Notes: generated by a model not told the origin, from the letters alone. A stretch of DNA of 64,000 nt from Halobacillus sp. Marseille-Q1614 (GCF_902809865.1 NZ_CADDWH010000001.1:1984001-2048000), one strand, 5' to 3'; positions 32,888-41,422 are shown, counted from the stretch's first letter. A program made the numbers and translations.

Positions 32888-32916
32888 TAGTATGTGTAAG
32901 GAAGCCTGAAATATGC
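32888..32916 (-). promoter_or_regulatory. Sigma-G promoter of the YhcN-type lipoprotein gene
   Basis: On the minus strand GCATA (32916-32912) and CATACTA (32894-32888) are 17 bases apart. The -10 is the exact sigma-G consensus. Bacillus yhcN is forespore expressed, which agrees. Confidence 0.7.
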
Positions 32917-32933
32917 GATTTGGTAATAAGCAT

Positions 32934-32963
32934 AAAAAAAGACCTCTTTTTTATAAGAGGTCT
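32934..32963 (-). terminator. Terminator overlapping the end of the membrane protein gene
   Basis: On the minus strand GACCTCTTA pairs with AAGAGGTC, followed by seven T; the stop codon lies in the first arm. Confidence 0.8.
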
Positions 32964-33411
32964 AGACGGGAAGAAACCACCAAAAATTTAAAACGGCCAT
33001 GTATATAAATAACATGGAATTAAAAAATATAAAAAAGACCGGAAATAATTTATACAGCCCTTCAATTTTCAGGTAGCTTTTCTTCATTAGAACAAACGCG
33101 GCAATGGTTCCAAGGTAAAATAAAACAAACCATATCCAATATGAGTTCGTGCTTTCTGTTATTCCGATTTCATACCCAATGGAAAAGATAAGCCATGGCG
33201 TTAAAAAAGCGATGATTGAAATCATCAGCCACTTCTTATGATTTCTTATGTAATAAAGAGTGATCCCAGCTAAAGTCAGCGTAAGAAAACCGATGGTCTC
33301 TGTCATTAGAATGATGACTCTGTTTCCAAATGTTAAAAAACTTAGCAGTAAAAATGTTCCGAATAAGGAAATGCCTCCTATATTCCCCAAAAACCACTGT
33401 CTTTCTGTCAT
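32962..33411 (-). CDS. Hypothetical membrane protein, 149 residues
   Basis: A protein with five hydrophobic segments separated by short loops (about residues 10-30, 36-55, 62-80, 90-110 and 123-143). No motif lets me name a family. The first ATG gives a start RQWFLGNIGGISLFG; GGGAGGTAGAAGTTTCAGTC lies upstream as a plausible though distant ribosome site. It stands upstream of the sporulation lipoprotein gene on the same strand, but the sharp terminator between them makes separate transcription likely. Confidence 0.65.
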   Translation of the reverse strand: MTERQWFLGNIGGISLFGTFLLLSFLTFGNRVIILMTETIGFLTLTLAGITLYYIRNHKKWLMISIIAFLTPWLIFSIGYEIGITESTNSYWIWFVLFYLGTIAAFVLMKKSYLKIEGLYKLFPVFFIFFNSMLFIYMAVLNFWWFLPV

Positions 33412-33602
33412 GACTGAAACTTCTACCTCCCTTACCTGCTGCTGTATTCATTTAGCTCATGAGAACTGTGTTTTTTTGAGCTGGCGGATTCCTAAAGAAT
33501 CAACTAAATGTCGATTTTTCCAATAATGTGAGGAACTCTCTGTTTCTTTGTTACCCTCACGGGAGATAATAAAAACACTCCTTGTTTAAAGGAAGTGAAT
33601 GT

Positions 33603-33836
33603 ATGTACCCTGATGATTATGAAAAGGCTCTTCACTTTATGATCTGGGGCCAATGGGACGACTTGCTAGTCCTAATGGTCCGGACGCGGGACCAGTTTCT
33701 CGCAAAAAAGATTGAGTCTTTCCTCCATGCTTACCATTACTCAACCAGAGAGTCCGAGCTGTATCTAAGTCATGAAAGCTTATTACACTATATCGACCAT
33801 GCTCATGCTACGACAAACACTGAGCTGTATGTATAA
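33603..33836 (+). CDS. Small YhdB-like protein
   Basis: A 77-residue soluble protein: MYPDDYEKALHFMIWGQWDDLLVLMVRTRD, then KKIESFLHAYHYS and a C-terminal helix LLHYIDHAH. This pattern matches the small YhdB proteins of Bacillus, of unknown function, as far as I can recall. The open frame begins at 33582, but AAAGGAAG lies seven bases before the ATG at 33603. Own terminator at 33842. Confidence 0.65.
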   Translation: MYPDDYEKALHFMIWGQWDDLLVLMVRTRDQFLAKKIESFLHAYHYSTRESELYLSHESLLHYIDHAHATTNTELYV

Positions 33837-33841
33837 TTAAG

Positions 33842-33870
33842 AAATCACCCGTAGATTTACGGGTGATTTT
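33842..33870 (+). terminator. Terminator of the YhdB-like gene
   Basis: AAATCACCCGT pairs perfectly with ACGGGTGATTT over a five- to six-base loop and is followed by TTT. Confidence 0.85.
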
Positions 33871-33917
33871 TAGTTTTCAGAAACCCTCCGCAGGAGAACT
33901 ATCCCACGGGCTCACAC

Positions 33918-33969
33918 GATGCAGGCTCTTCGATGTTGGCACATGACGTGCCGACATTAATCGAACTTC
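33918..33969 (+). repeat. Dispersed repeat B, copy 1
   Basis: About 50 bases, GATGCAGG...CGATGTTGGCACATGACG...CGAACTTC, align with 63555-63616, where a 10-base insert interrupts the end. The middle forms a hairpin, GGCAC-atgac-GTGCC. No gene lies in the 220 bases between 33870 and 34091. Confidence 0.6.
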
Positions 33970-34090
33970 ACTTTCATAGGAGCCTCCTCGCGCAAAACAC
34001 ACTTCGGGGTCTCGAATCGTCCGTTTTTTAAACAGACGTCTCATGGTATAGTCATCCTGAAAATCACCCATGGGAACACGATTGTTTTTC

Positions 34091-35653
34091 TTAAGTTCTT
34101 TCCGGTTTATATTCCGTGTTTACTTTGTAATGTAAATCAAATAAGTCGCGTCTTCGGTCTCGCAGCTGCCTTACGGTTCCGGACTTGCGCTGCCTGCGGA
34201 GAATCTCGAGGTCTACATCGCCGACAACTACCGTTTCCACATTGGCATTACACTCTCCTACGATCCCGTCACGTGCAAATTCAAAGTCAGACGGTGTAAA
34301 AATTCCAGACTGTGCATACTGGATATCCATATTTTCCACTTGTGTTAAGTTCCCTACGGTTCCTGCGATTACCGTATACACCTGGTTTTCAACGGCACGA
34401 GCCTGGGCACAGTAACGGACTCGCAGATAGCCTTGACGGTCATCTGTACAGAATGGAACAAAGATAATGTTGGCGCCCTGATCAACCGCGTAGCGGGCTA
34501 ATTCAGGAAATTGGATGTCATAGCAGATCTGGATTGCAATTTTTCCGCAATCCGTATCAAATACTTTGACAGCATCCCCTGGCTGAATCCCCCACCATGT
34601 TCGCTCATTTGGAGTTACGTGGATTTTATATTGTTTTTCAATCGTTCCATCTCTTCTAAATAAGTATGATATATTGTAGATCTTTTCATTTTCTTCAACA
34701 AAATGAGAGCCTCCGACAATATTCACATTGTATTTTACCGCTAAGTGAGTGAACATTTCAATATATTCTTCTGTATACTCGGATAAACGTCTTACCGCTT
34801 TTGAAGGCACTTTCTCCTCTAGAAATGACATCAGCTGCGTTGTAAAAATTTCCGGGAAGACGGCAAAGTCAGAGCCGTAATCTGCGGCCACATCAACATA
34901 GTACTCACACTGGCGGCTGAATTCTTCAAAAGAGTCGATCGTTTTCATCATATACTGAATAACCATAATTCTTACAGGATGGCTCGTCTTAAAATGCCGC
35001 TTCGTACGAGCCCGGTAGTCGATATTGTTCCACTCCATAAGCGTTGCATATTTAGAAGACATTTTATCGTCCGGCAAATAATTAGGGTTAATCCGCATAA
35101 CCGTAAAGCCGTTCATAATTTGAAAAGTTAACACAGGGTCGTAGATGTTCTGACTTCTTACTTCTTCTACATACTCTCTTGGCGACATATCCTTTTCATA
35201 CTTATGGTAATTCGGTATTCTTCCGCCGATGATTACACTTTTTAAATTATATTCTCTGGCCAGGTCTTTACGTGCCTCATAAAGACGACGGCCAATTTTC
35301 ATACCTCTGAATTCCGGGTGAACCATTACTTCTATTCCATACAAGTTATAGCCGTCGGGGTCATGGTTTGTAATATAGCCTTCATCCGTAATATCATCCC
35401 ATGTATGTTTATCATCATATTCATCGAAATTGACAATTAAACTTGAGCAGCTGCCGATGATTTGGCCATCAAATTCCACGACAAACTGTCCTTGTGGAAA
35501 ATGGCGCAAGTGGCTCTCTAAATGTTCCCGTTTCCACGGCTCCATATTAGGAAAGCAGGCTTCCTGAAGCTTAAATATCTGATCAATATCGCGTTCCTGT
35601 GTATTTCGTACAATCATTTTTTTCTCGAATTGAGACAAATCAAGCTTAGACAT
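34091..35653 (-). CDS. yhcX: GNAT acetyltransferase - carbon-nitrogen hydrolase fusion (YhcX)
   Basis: A 520-residue two-domain enzyme. Residues 10-200 are a GNAT domain with VMVHPEFRGMKIGRRLYEAR as the acetyl-CoA loop. Residues 225-500 are a nitrilase-superfamily amidohydrolase with the Glu-Lys-Cys triad visible: Glu in AVFPEIFTT, Lys in EKQYKIHVTPNE, and Cys in IAIQICYDIQFPE. The same fusion is known as YhcX in Bacillus. The natural amide and amine substrates are unknown; a joint activity on one metabolite is a natural guess. AGAAAGGAATTATGCA precedes the ATG. It is a single gene. Confidence 0.93.
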   Translation of the reverse strand: MSKLDLSQFEKKMIVRNTQERDIDQIFKLQEACFPNMEPWKREHLESHLRHFPQGQFVVEFDGQIIGSCSSLIVNFDEYDDKHTWDDITDEGYITNHDPDGYNLYGIEVMVHPEFRGMKIGRRLYEARKDLAREYNLKSVIIGGRIPNYHKYEKDMSPREYVEEVRSQNIYDPVLTFQIMNGFTVMRINPNYLPDDKMSSKYATLMEWNNIDYRARTKRHFKTSHPVRIMVIQYMMKTIDSFEEFSRQCEYYVDVAADYGSDFAVFPEIFTTQLMSFLEEKVPSKAVRRLSEYTEEYIEMFTHLAVKYNVNIVGGSHFVEENEKIYNISYLFRRDGTIEKQYKIHVTPNERTWWGIQPGDAVKVFDTDCGKIAIQICYDIQFPELARYAVDQGANIIFVPFCTDDRQGYLRVRYCAQARAVENQVYTVIAGTVGNLTQVENMDIQYAQSGIFTPSDFEFARDGIVGECNANVETVVVGDVDLEILRRQRKSGTVRQLRDRRRDLFDLHYKVNTEYKPERT

Positions 35654-35730
35654 TGCATAATTCCTTTCTGTAATTGTACTAAACTCTGTGATGTTACTAT
35701 CGTACAGAATGATCTGAACATCTGTCTATC

Positions 35731-37152
35731 TTAACGAAGCTTTTTGACATACCAGGAAATTAAACCATTCCACTTGCTGTTAAAAAGTTTTTTGCGCCAA
35801 TATAAATCCGCTGCTTGTACCACGATATTATTTCGGGCAGGATAGGGATGCACGACATTTGATAATGACTGGAATTTCTTGTTCAGAGCCATGAGTGTCC
35901 CAATTTCCTGCATCCATTCTCCGGCTCCCGGTCCTGCAGCATGCGCTCCAATGATTTTACCTTTTTCTGTCGTCAATACTTTTACTAAGCCGGAGTTGTT
36001 TCTTTCGGCTATAAACCGATCATTTTCATCAAGCTTAACTTTAAAGGTTAAAAAGCTTTCACCATATTGGTCTCTTGCTTCCTGTTCGGTTTTGCCTAAA
36101 TGATATATTTCCGGTGAGCAATAGACGACCCAAGGCACTTTTTCATAGGAAACTTTTCGTGTTAGTCCAAGAACGGCATTCGAGACGGCTATTTTCCCTT
36201 CCATGCCGGCAGCATGTGTAAAAGGCATAGAGCCGTTGCAGTCTCCAACAGCATATATATGTTTCTGGGAAGTCCTTAACTGTTTGTCCACAGCAATAGC
36301 ACCGTTGTTCGTCTCTATCCCGGCATTTTGTACACCCATGCTTTCAATATTGGCTTTTCGGCCAACAGCAAACAGCACATGCTGTGCCACTATACTTTTA
36401 GGCTGATTATCTTCGTTAAAGCGGACTTTGACGTTACCATCAATAGATTCGACGCGATCAACCCTTGAATTGGTGTGAATCATCATTTCTTTTTTGAGTT
36501 CATTCTGAACAAGACGGGCAATCTCTTCATCTTCCTTATCCAATACCACCGAAGACCTTTCGATAACGGTAACTTTCACCCCTAAGCGGTCCATTGCCTG
36601 GGCCAGTTCAATTCCAACAACCCCTCCTCCGACGACAATTAATGATTCAGGCCGCTTTGTTAAAGAGAAGATTGTTTCATTCGTTAAGTATTCTATTTCT
36701 TCGATGCCTTCTATCTGAGGGATCACTGGTGATGAACCTGAAGCTATTACGATTCTTTTGCCTGTTATCGTCCGCTCTCCACATTGAATGGTATGCGGAT
36801 CGATAAATTTTGCCTTACTTTCATAAATATCAATACCGAACTGAATGAATCGCTCTTTGGAATCGTGAGACTGGACTTCATTTACGCCATCCTGGACTCG
36901 CTGCATCGCTTTTTTGAAAAGCTCATCGAAGTCGGTACTAGTTAAACCGGGGTTTTTGCGGGCAATGTGTGCTTCCTCTGCAGCTTGTATCAGTGCTTTT
37001 GAAGGAACACATCCATAATGGAGACAGTCTCCTCCCAAGTTCCCTTTTTGTTCAATGAGGGCAGTCGATGCACCGAAGCTGGCCGCTCCTGCTGCTGTCG
37101 TAAGACCTCCGGATCCCCCGCCTATTACGATTAACTGATAGTCATAATTCAT
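35731..37152 (-). CDS. Pyridine nucleotide-disulfide oxidoreductase (dihydrolipoamide dehydrogenase/mercuric reductase type)
   Basis: A 473-residue FAD- and NAD(P)-dependent flavoenzyme. FAD loop GGGSGGLTTAAGAA at residues 10-23, redox-active disulfide GGDCLHYGCVPSK, NAD loop VGGGVVGIELAQ near 178 and the second FAD motif YAVGDCNG near 310 are all in place. Near the C-terminus the usual HPYPTxxE has become HPYPARNNIV: the His remains but the Glu partner of the catalytic dyad does not. The substrate is therefore open; a lipoamide role is less likely. The last 30 residues are basic and aromatic (KLFNSKWNGLISWYVKK), perhaps membrane-touching. It overlaps the DUF1499 gene by 11 bases. Confidence 0.88.
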   Translation of the reverse strand: MNYDYQLIVIGGGSGGLTTAAGAASFGASTALIEQKGNLGGDCLHYGCVPSKALIQAAEEAHIARKNPGLTSTDFDELFKKAMQRVQDGVNEVQSHDSKERFIQFGIDIYESKAKFIDPHTIQCGERTITGKRIVIASGSSPVIPQIEGIEEIEYLTNETIFSLTKRPESLIVVGGGVVGIELAQAMDRLGVKVTVIERSSVVLDKEDEEIARLVQNELKKEMMIHTNSRVDRVESIDGNVKVRFNEDNQPKSIVAQHVLFAVGRKANIESMGVQNAGIETNNGAIAVDKQLRTSQKHIYAVGDCNGSMPFTHAAGMEGKIAVSNAVLGLTRKVSYEKVPWVVYCSPEIYHLGKTEQEARDQYGESFLTFKVKLDENDRFIAERNNSGLVKVLTTEKGKIIGAHAAGPGAGEWMQEIGTLMALNKKFQSLSNVVHPYPARNNIVVQAADLYWRKKLFNSKWNGLISWYVKKLR

Positions 37153-37549
37153 CGGCAGTTTTACTCTCCTTATGCTGGAGATACTTTACCGAGAATTCTT
37201 CCATTCTCCTGCGATTAACATTAAAGTCATAATATCCTGCGCGTGATCCAGAGCGAAAATGGACAAGCCCGGCTTTATGGTCAAAATAAAACTCTATATC
37301 ATCTTTGAATCGAAAAAATTTCGAAGTACTGACAGCTTGGAGGTAATCTTCTGTTTCCTCTTTAATCACTGTCCTGTCCATTGTATCAATAACTTTTTTA
37401 ACAATTTGTTTCGTTTCCTCAAAAGTTTTAATAAAAGGGAGAGGTTCCAGCTGTTTTTCTTTCTGATCGGTTTGAGTTGAAACACAATTAGGAGACTTAG
37501 GACATGCGTCTAAATGCTCATTCCTAACCCCTATGAAATTTCTTTTCAT
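37142..37549 (-). CDS. DUF1499 domain protein
   Basis: A 135-residue soluble protein of the DUF1499 family. CPKSPNCVSTQTD near the start and RIDxxFY-like FRFKDDIEFYFDHKAGLVHFRSGSRAGYYDFNVNRRRMEEF at the end are the family's conserved pieces. The function is unknown. Its end overlaps the start of the flavoenzyme gene by 11 bases, so the two are translated together and may act together. A GGAGGTGTTATTT ribosome site precedes the ATG. Confidence 0.85.
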   Translation of the reverse strand: MKRNFIGVRNEHLDACPKSPNCVSTQTDQKEKQLEPLPFIKTFEETKQIVKKVIDTMDRTVIKEETEDYLQAVSTSKFFRFKDDIEFYFDHKAGLVHFRSGSRAGYYDFNVNRRRMEEFSVKYLQHKESKTADEL

Positions 37550-37599
37550 TAAATAACACCTCCATGTCTCATTCTATACTTATTCACTATTTTATCCAT

Positions 37600-37640
37600 A
37601 AAAAAACACCCTGATAAGCTGCTTACTTATGCGGGTGCTT
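37600..37640 (-). terminator. Terminator of the sigI-rsgI operon
   Basis: On the minus strand CACCC-gc-ATAAG pairs with CTTAT-ca-GGGTG around a short loop, followed by a seven-base T run. The rsgI stop codon lies in the loop region. Confidence 0.7.
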
Positions 37641-38846
37641 TTCGTGCTTATTATTATTCGGCTTGGCTTTATAATCTTTATTTCCTTTATTGGCACGACC
37701 GTCGTAGCTGCCTTTATCGTTCCCCTTGTTGTCTTTGTCATTCTTGTGACCGTTATTTGACGGGTGATCTTTATGCTTTTCTTTATTCGGTTTTTTTTTC
37801 TCAGGGGGAGCGTTTTTGGGTAGTGATGGATTATCTTTATCGGAAGCTTTTTCATTGCGATGATCGTTCTTATCTTTAAGCGGCTTTCCATTGGCATGAG
37901 AAGAAGCATGAGAAGGAGGCTGTTTGTCCTTCTCCTTTAAGACTTCTGACCGGTGTTTATGAGATTCTTTATTCTTTTTTTCATCTGCCTGACCGTTATG
38001 CGGCGATTTTTTCGGCTGAGCAGGAATCGGCACCACGGGGGTCTCTTCCAATTTGCTCGAACTTTCATCAGGAATATCGACCTTTTCGACATCATTTTCT
38101 TTGGATGACTCATTTTCATTATAAAAAGATTGAATAATTGCTTTATCATCATCTTCGATAGAAACAGATGCTGGTTGAGTTTCTTCTTCCTGATTTTCCT
38201 CATCTTTAATTTTGCGGGCCATAAGCTCATTAACAGATGAACCTTCTTCTTCCGCCTGAAGCCTGACTGCCTCAGGAACTGTATAAGAAGCTAATAAAAG
38301 GTCCTGCATTTTTTCGCCTATATAGTTTTCGATCTGATCGGAAAAATTTAATTCACTGTCCCCTTCGAGGTAACTAACACCTATAAGAACCTGGTGATCA
38401 CTGTTTAGAAAACCTTCTTCGCGGCTGAAGTTAATCATTTGAAGGGCCACTTCAGAGGCCGGGCTCATTTTCCAATCCTCGAGGCTTGCAATCATTTCTT
38501 TCGCATCTTCATTCAGTGGATTAATGGCCAGGACTTTCATTTTTTCATTTACTTTAAGTTCTACACTAGGATTAATATCCACATTTACCAAGGCATATGT
38601 TTTATTGCCTTCGTGCCAAAGATAAACCGGAAATAATGTCAGTAATAGAGCTATGGTCACGGCAGCGATCTTCATACGGTGGATGAGCATGAATTTTCCA
38701 ATTGATGACCCCGGCTCGTAAGCCTGAAAATGTACCTCCATGCCTATATCTGCGTTTTTTAAGCGCTTGGCTTTTAGGAAGGAACCGTCGTCGGCCATCA
38801 CGATGGTAAACTTTTTTGTCTGCTCCAAAACAATACCTTTTCTCAC
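37623..38846 (-). CDS. rsgI: Anti-sigma-I factor RsgI, with long disordered tail
   Basis: A 407-residue membrane protein that holds sigma-I inactive. Residues 1-50 are the cytoplasmic anti-sigma domain, residues 58-76 the membrane helix (IAAVTIALLLTLFPVYLW). TYALVNVDINPSVELKVN just outside contains the Asn92-Pro93 site where family members cleave themselves. A Glu/Ser-rich stretch follows, then from about residue 265 a 140-residue tail of Lys, His, Asn, Asp and Gly with KHKDHPSNNGHKNDK-type repetition. In clostridia RsgI tails sense polysaccharides; here no carbohydrate domain is present, so wall polymer or metal contact by the tail is speculation. GTG start overlaps the sigI stop. Confidence 0.92.
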   Translation of the reverse strand: MRKGIVLEQTKKFTIVMADDGSFLKAKRLKNADIGMEVHFQAYEPGSSIGKFMLIHRMKIAAVTIALLLTLFPVYLWHEGNKTYALVNVDINPSVELKVNEKMKVLAINPLNEDAKEMIASLEDWKMSPASEVALQMINFSREEGFLNSDHQVLIGVSYLEGDSELNFSDQIENYIGEKMQDLLLASYTVPEAVRLQAEEEGSSVNELMARKIKDEENQEEETQPASVSIEDDDKAIIQSFYNENESSKENDVEKVDIPDESSSKLEETPVVPIPAQPKKSPHNGQADEKKNKESHKHRSEVLKEKDKQPPSHASSHANGKPLKDKNDHRNEKASDKDNPSLPKNAPPEKKKPNKEKHKDHPSNNGHKNDKDNKGNDKGSYDGRANKGNKDYKAKPNNNKHEKHPHK

Positions 38847-39577
38847 ATACCCACCCCTTTCAAGTACTCTTTGAGGTAAACATAATCCCCTGACAAAATG
38901 AGAACCATAGCAATGATGAATTTACGGTTTCGCTCCAGCGTTTTTTTACTTACGTTCACACGCTTGACTAAATCTTTCATAGGAAGACGTCCTTTTTCCA
39001 GGACCTGCTGTCGTAAACCTTCGTTATTATAAACGATTCGGGCGACTTCAATGGCCGACTCACGGGCATCCACATGTTTTGGAGAGGATTCCGTCAGTTC
39101 ATGGAAGTTGAGATTATACTTTTGAAGCTCTGCCTGAAATTCGATGATCTCTTCTTTCCGGTACCAGGCTTCTGTCTCAAGAGCATAGCGGTCTTTGGCC
39201 GCCTGAACCTCTAAAGGGTTTTCCATCTGTTCTTCGTCGACATAATCATCATCTAATGATATGACCTTCAGGCTCTTCTGCTCATTGCGGATATAATCGA
39301 TCACCTTGCGTTTAATGACAAGCTTCGCGAACGATAAAAACGAACTTCCTTTGTCACACGAATATGCATGGATGGCTTCGTTAAAAGCCAGTAATCCAAT
39401 ACTGAATTCATCATCTTTTGCAGGGTCTATATAGCGTTTACACACTTCAGAAACGCTTTTGGCGATAAAAGGTTGATACTGTTTTAAGATTTCATTTTTA
39501 GCTTCGTCGTCCCCCTGCTTAGCAGCAGCGACTTGATCGTCAAGGGAGGTGTTTCTTCTTTGTAACAGACGATTCAT
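38843..39577 (-). CDS. sigI: RNA polymerase sigma factor SigI
   Basis: A 244-residue alternative sigma factor of the sigma-70 family, active in heat and cell-envelope stress. The sigma-2 region SIGLLAFNEAIHAYSCDKGSSFLSFAKLVIKRKVIDYIR is the -10 binding section; a SigI-specific C-terminal part with KRVNVSKKTLERNRKFIIAMVLILSGDY binds the -35. Its TGA overlaps the GTG of rsgI by four bases, so the two proteins are made in a fixed ratio. GGAGGTGG lies nine bases before the ATG at 39577; a TTG one codon earlier is less suited. Confidence 0.93.
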   Translation of the reverse strand: MNRLLQRRNTSLDDQVAAAKQGDDEAKNEILKQYQPFIAKSVSEVCKRYIDPAKDDEFSIGLLAFNEAIHAYSCDKGSSFLSFAKLVIKRKVIDYIRNEQKSLKVISLDDDYVDEEQMENPLEVQAAKDRYALETEAWYRKEEIIEFQAELQKYNLNFHELTESSPKHVDARESAIEVARIVYNNEGLRQQVLEKGRLPMKDLVKRVNVSKKTLERNRKFIIAMVLILSGDYVYLKEYLKGVGM

Positions 39578-39608
39578 CAACCTTTACCACCTCCAGCCAT
39601 CATATTAT

Positions 39609-39636
39609 TTCGATTAAGAGATATTTTCTTTGGGCG
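39609..39636 (-). promoter_or_regulatory. Candidate autoregulatory sigma-I promoter
   Basis: On the minus strand CGCCCAAA is followed about 19 bases later by CGAAAT, resembling the sigma-I type (C-rich -35 with A tract, CGAA -10). It lies 30 bases upstream of sigI. Confidence 0.4.
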
Positions 39637-39824
39637 TTTTTTTAAAAAATAATTTCAATTAGATTACAATTTCGTATCAACCATATAAAACTGAAGCTGT
39701 AAACACCAACTATATAGATAGGTATGGGTTTAATATTGTATCGAGCAAGATAAGTTTACTGAATAAGTCATCCAAATACCACCACATGGGATTTACATTT
39801 TGTTAAATAATGATTTCAAAACAC

Positions 39825-39900
39825 AGTTCAAAAGACCTATAAAATTTTCAGGTTATCTGAACCTTTAACTAACGGAATTTAACTAGTTCAAATAACCTAT
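39825..39900. repeat. Three related operator-like repeats upstream of the flavodoxin-like gene
   Basis: AGTTCAAAAGACCTATA (39825) and AGTTCAAATAACCTATA (39885) are direct copies exactly 60 bases apart, with 15 of 17 positions equal. Between them GGTTATCTGAACC (39851-39863) is an inverted version of the same motif. The region lies in the 400-base gap between sigI and the flavodoxin-like gene, which contains no gene. Confidence 0.5.
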
Positions 39901-39982
39901 ATATGCAGAATACGTTTATTTTTTTCGGAAAAGGTTAAATCTCTTTTATACGGCACTTGTAGTTAAATGGGAGGTGAAAGAG

Positions 39983-40558
39983 ATGAAGGCCTTACTACTC
40001 AACTGCAGTCTGGAAAAAGGATGCCAGGAGACAGAGACAGAAAATTTGCTCGATCAGGCGGCAGCTGTTTTCCAGCAGGAGAAAGTAGACGTGGAACGGA
40101 TTCACTTAAGGGACTTTCAAATTACGTTTGGAATAACGAGCAGCTTAGATGGTGATGATGACTGGCCTTTTATTTTCGAAAGCATTCGGAAGGCTGACAT
40201 CGTTTTATTTGCGACCCCGATTGCTTTAGGGGAACAAAGCAGTATTGCCACTTTAATCATTGAAAGGCTTCAAGGCTACTATGACATGAAAGATAAGAAA
40301 GGTCAGCAGCTCTTTTATAATAAAGTCGGAGGCGTTATCGTTTCGGACCATGGAGACGGCGGTTCAAGATCAGCAGCCCAGTCTATTTTATACTCATTGG
40401 GGATGCTTGGTTTTACCATTCCTCCTCAGTCCAGCGCTATCTGCACCGAGGGAGATCCATCGAACGAACAAATTGTACAAACAAGTACAAACTTAGTTAA
40501 TTTAGCAGAGATCTTAAACTTTCATCCGATACCGGTGTTAAGGCGACGAACCCTTTGA
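39983..40558 (+). CDS. Flavodoxin-fold NAD(P)H-dependent FMN reductase-like protein
   Basis: A 191-residue flavoprotein. LLNCSLEKG is the phosphate-binding loop in place of the standard NGS motif, ADIVLFATPIALGEQSSI corresponds to the isoalloxazine-binding section, and VSDHGDGGSRSAAQSILYSLGMLGF is typical of the NADPH-dependent FMN reductase family. The electron acceptor is unknown. GGGAGG eight bases before the ATG at 39983 fixes the start; the open frame begins three codons earlier at a GTG inside the ribosome site. The upstream region has a set of operator-like repeats. Confidence 0.8.
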   Translation: MKALLLNCSLEKGCQETETENLLDQAAAVFQQEKVDVERIHLRDFQITFGITSSLDGDDDWPFIFESIRKADIVLFATPIALGEQSSIATLIIERLQGYYDMKDKKGQQLFYNKVGGVIVSDHGDGGSRSAAQSILYSLGMLGFTIPPQSSAICTEGDPSNEQIVQTSTNLVNLAEILNFHPIPVLRRRTL

Positions 40559-40562
40559 AGTA

Positions 40563-40609
40563 TAAAAAAAACCCCTTTTTCGCTCAATTTGCGAAAAAGG
40601 GGTTTTTTA
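40563..40609. terminator. Strong bidirectional terminator
   Basis: AAAACCCCTTTTTCGC pairs perfectly with GCGAAAAAGGGGTTTT over a seven-base loop, T runs on both strands. It serves the flavoprotein gene and the convergent serine protease gene. Confidence 0.92.
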
Positions 40610-41422
40610 ACTGGATTGATGAAAATACTCAATCGGAACCGCTAGCCCGACTCTGCCTTCCTCATCATCATGAAGAGTTGCGAAGACAACACCGATCACT
40701 TTTCCCTCACTATTGATCACAGGACTGCCGGAGTTTCCACGATAAATCGGGGCATCAAGCATAAGAACAGGATCCTCCCAGCTGTCCAGATCAGTATACT
40801 TTAGAATTTCCCCTTGATTAGCAATCCCGGTAAATCTTAATGGATTGCCTATAAATAAGAATTCTTCTTCTGCTTGAAAGCTCGTTTCGTCCGCAAGCTC
40901 AAGAAAAGGAAGGGCTTCTCCCTCTATTTTTAATACCGCCAAATCAATGGAAGGATAGGTTTCCACCACTTCTGCCTTAAACAATCCATCATCCGGGAAA
41001 CCGACGGAAATCTGTTTTTCTCCTTCGATCACATGGTGGTTCGTCAAAATCGTGCCATTTGAATCAATGGAAAAACCTGTGCCATTACTTTGGCCCGCTT
41101 CTACGACTACGACCGCCTTTTTGTATTGTTTAATCTCCTTATCAGCAGAGAGCTTCGCAGACGTAACAAGAAAATCGACAGCCGGAATAGAGAAAGTATT
41201 CGGCAGTACAGCAATGACGTTAATTGCCATCATACTTGCGATCAAATAGAAGACCCACTTCGGAAAAGGGCGTTTCGGTTTCTGATTTTCTTTTTTCCTC
41301 CGCGCTTCTTCCAACGCTTTTCTTCGTTCTTCCTGTACAAGTTCATACATTTTCTCATCATCAATGTCCTCATATAAATCTTCATCAATGATATCCCGTT
41401 TATCGTTATCCTCGTTCGTCAC
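40607..41422 (-). CDS. Membrane-anchored trypsin-like serine protease (HtrA-like, no PDZ)
   Basis: A 271-residue protein: an acidic then basic N-terminal cytoplasmic part (residues 1-55), one membrane helix (WVFYLIASMMAINVIAVLP), and a trypsin-fold domain outside. The catalytic triad is visible as His in LTNHHVI, Asp in SIDLAVLKI and Ser in YRGNSGSPVI. Unlike HtrA it ends right after the protease domain and has no PDZ module. It resembles small surface proteases of Bacillaceae of unknown substrate. GTG start with GGGGCGG upstream. Its 19-base distance from bmrD suggests transcription with the exporter operon. Confidence 0.88.
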   Translation of the reverse strand: MTNEDNDKRDIIDEDLYEDIDDEKMYELVQEERRKALEEARRKKENQKPKRPFPKWVFYLIASMMAINVIAVLPNTFSIPAVDFLVTSAKLSADKEIKQYKKAVVVVEAGQSNGTGFSIDSNGTILTNHHVIEGEKQISVGFPDDGLFKAEVVETYPSIDLAVLKIEGEALPFLELADETSFQAEEEFLFIGNPLRFTGIANQGEILKYTDLDSWEDPVLMLDAPIYRGNSGSPVINSEGKVIGVVFATLHDDEEGRVGLAVPIEYFHQSS

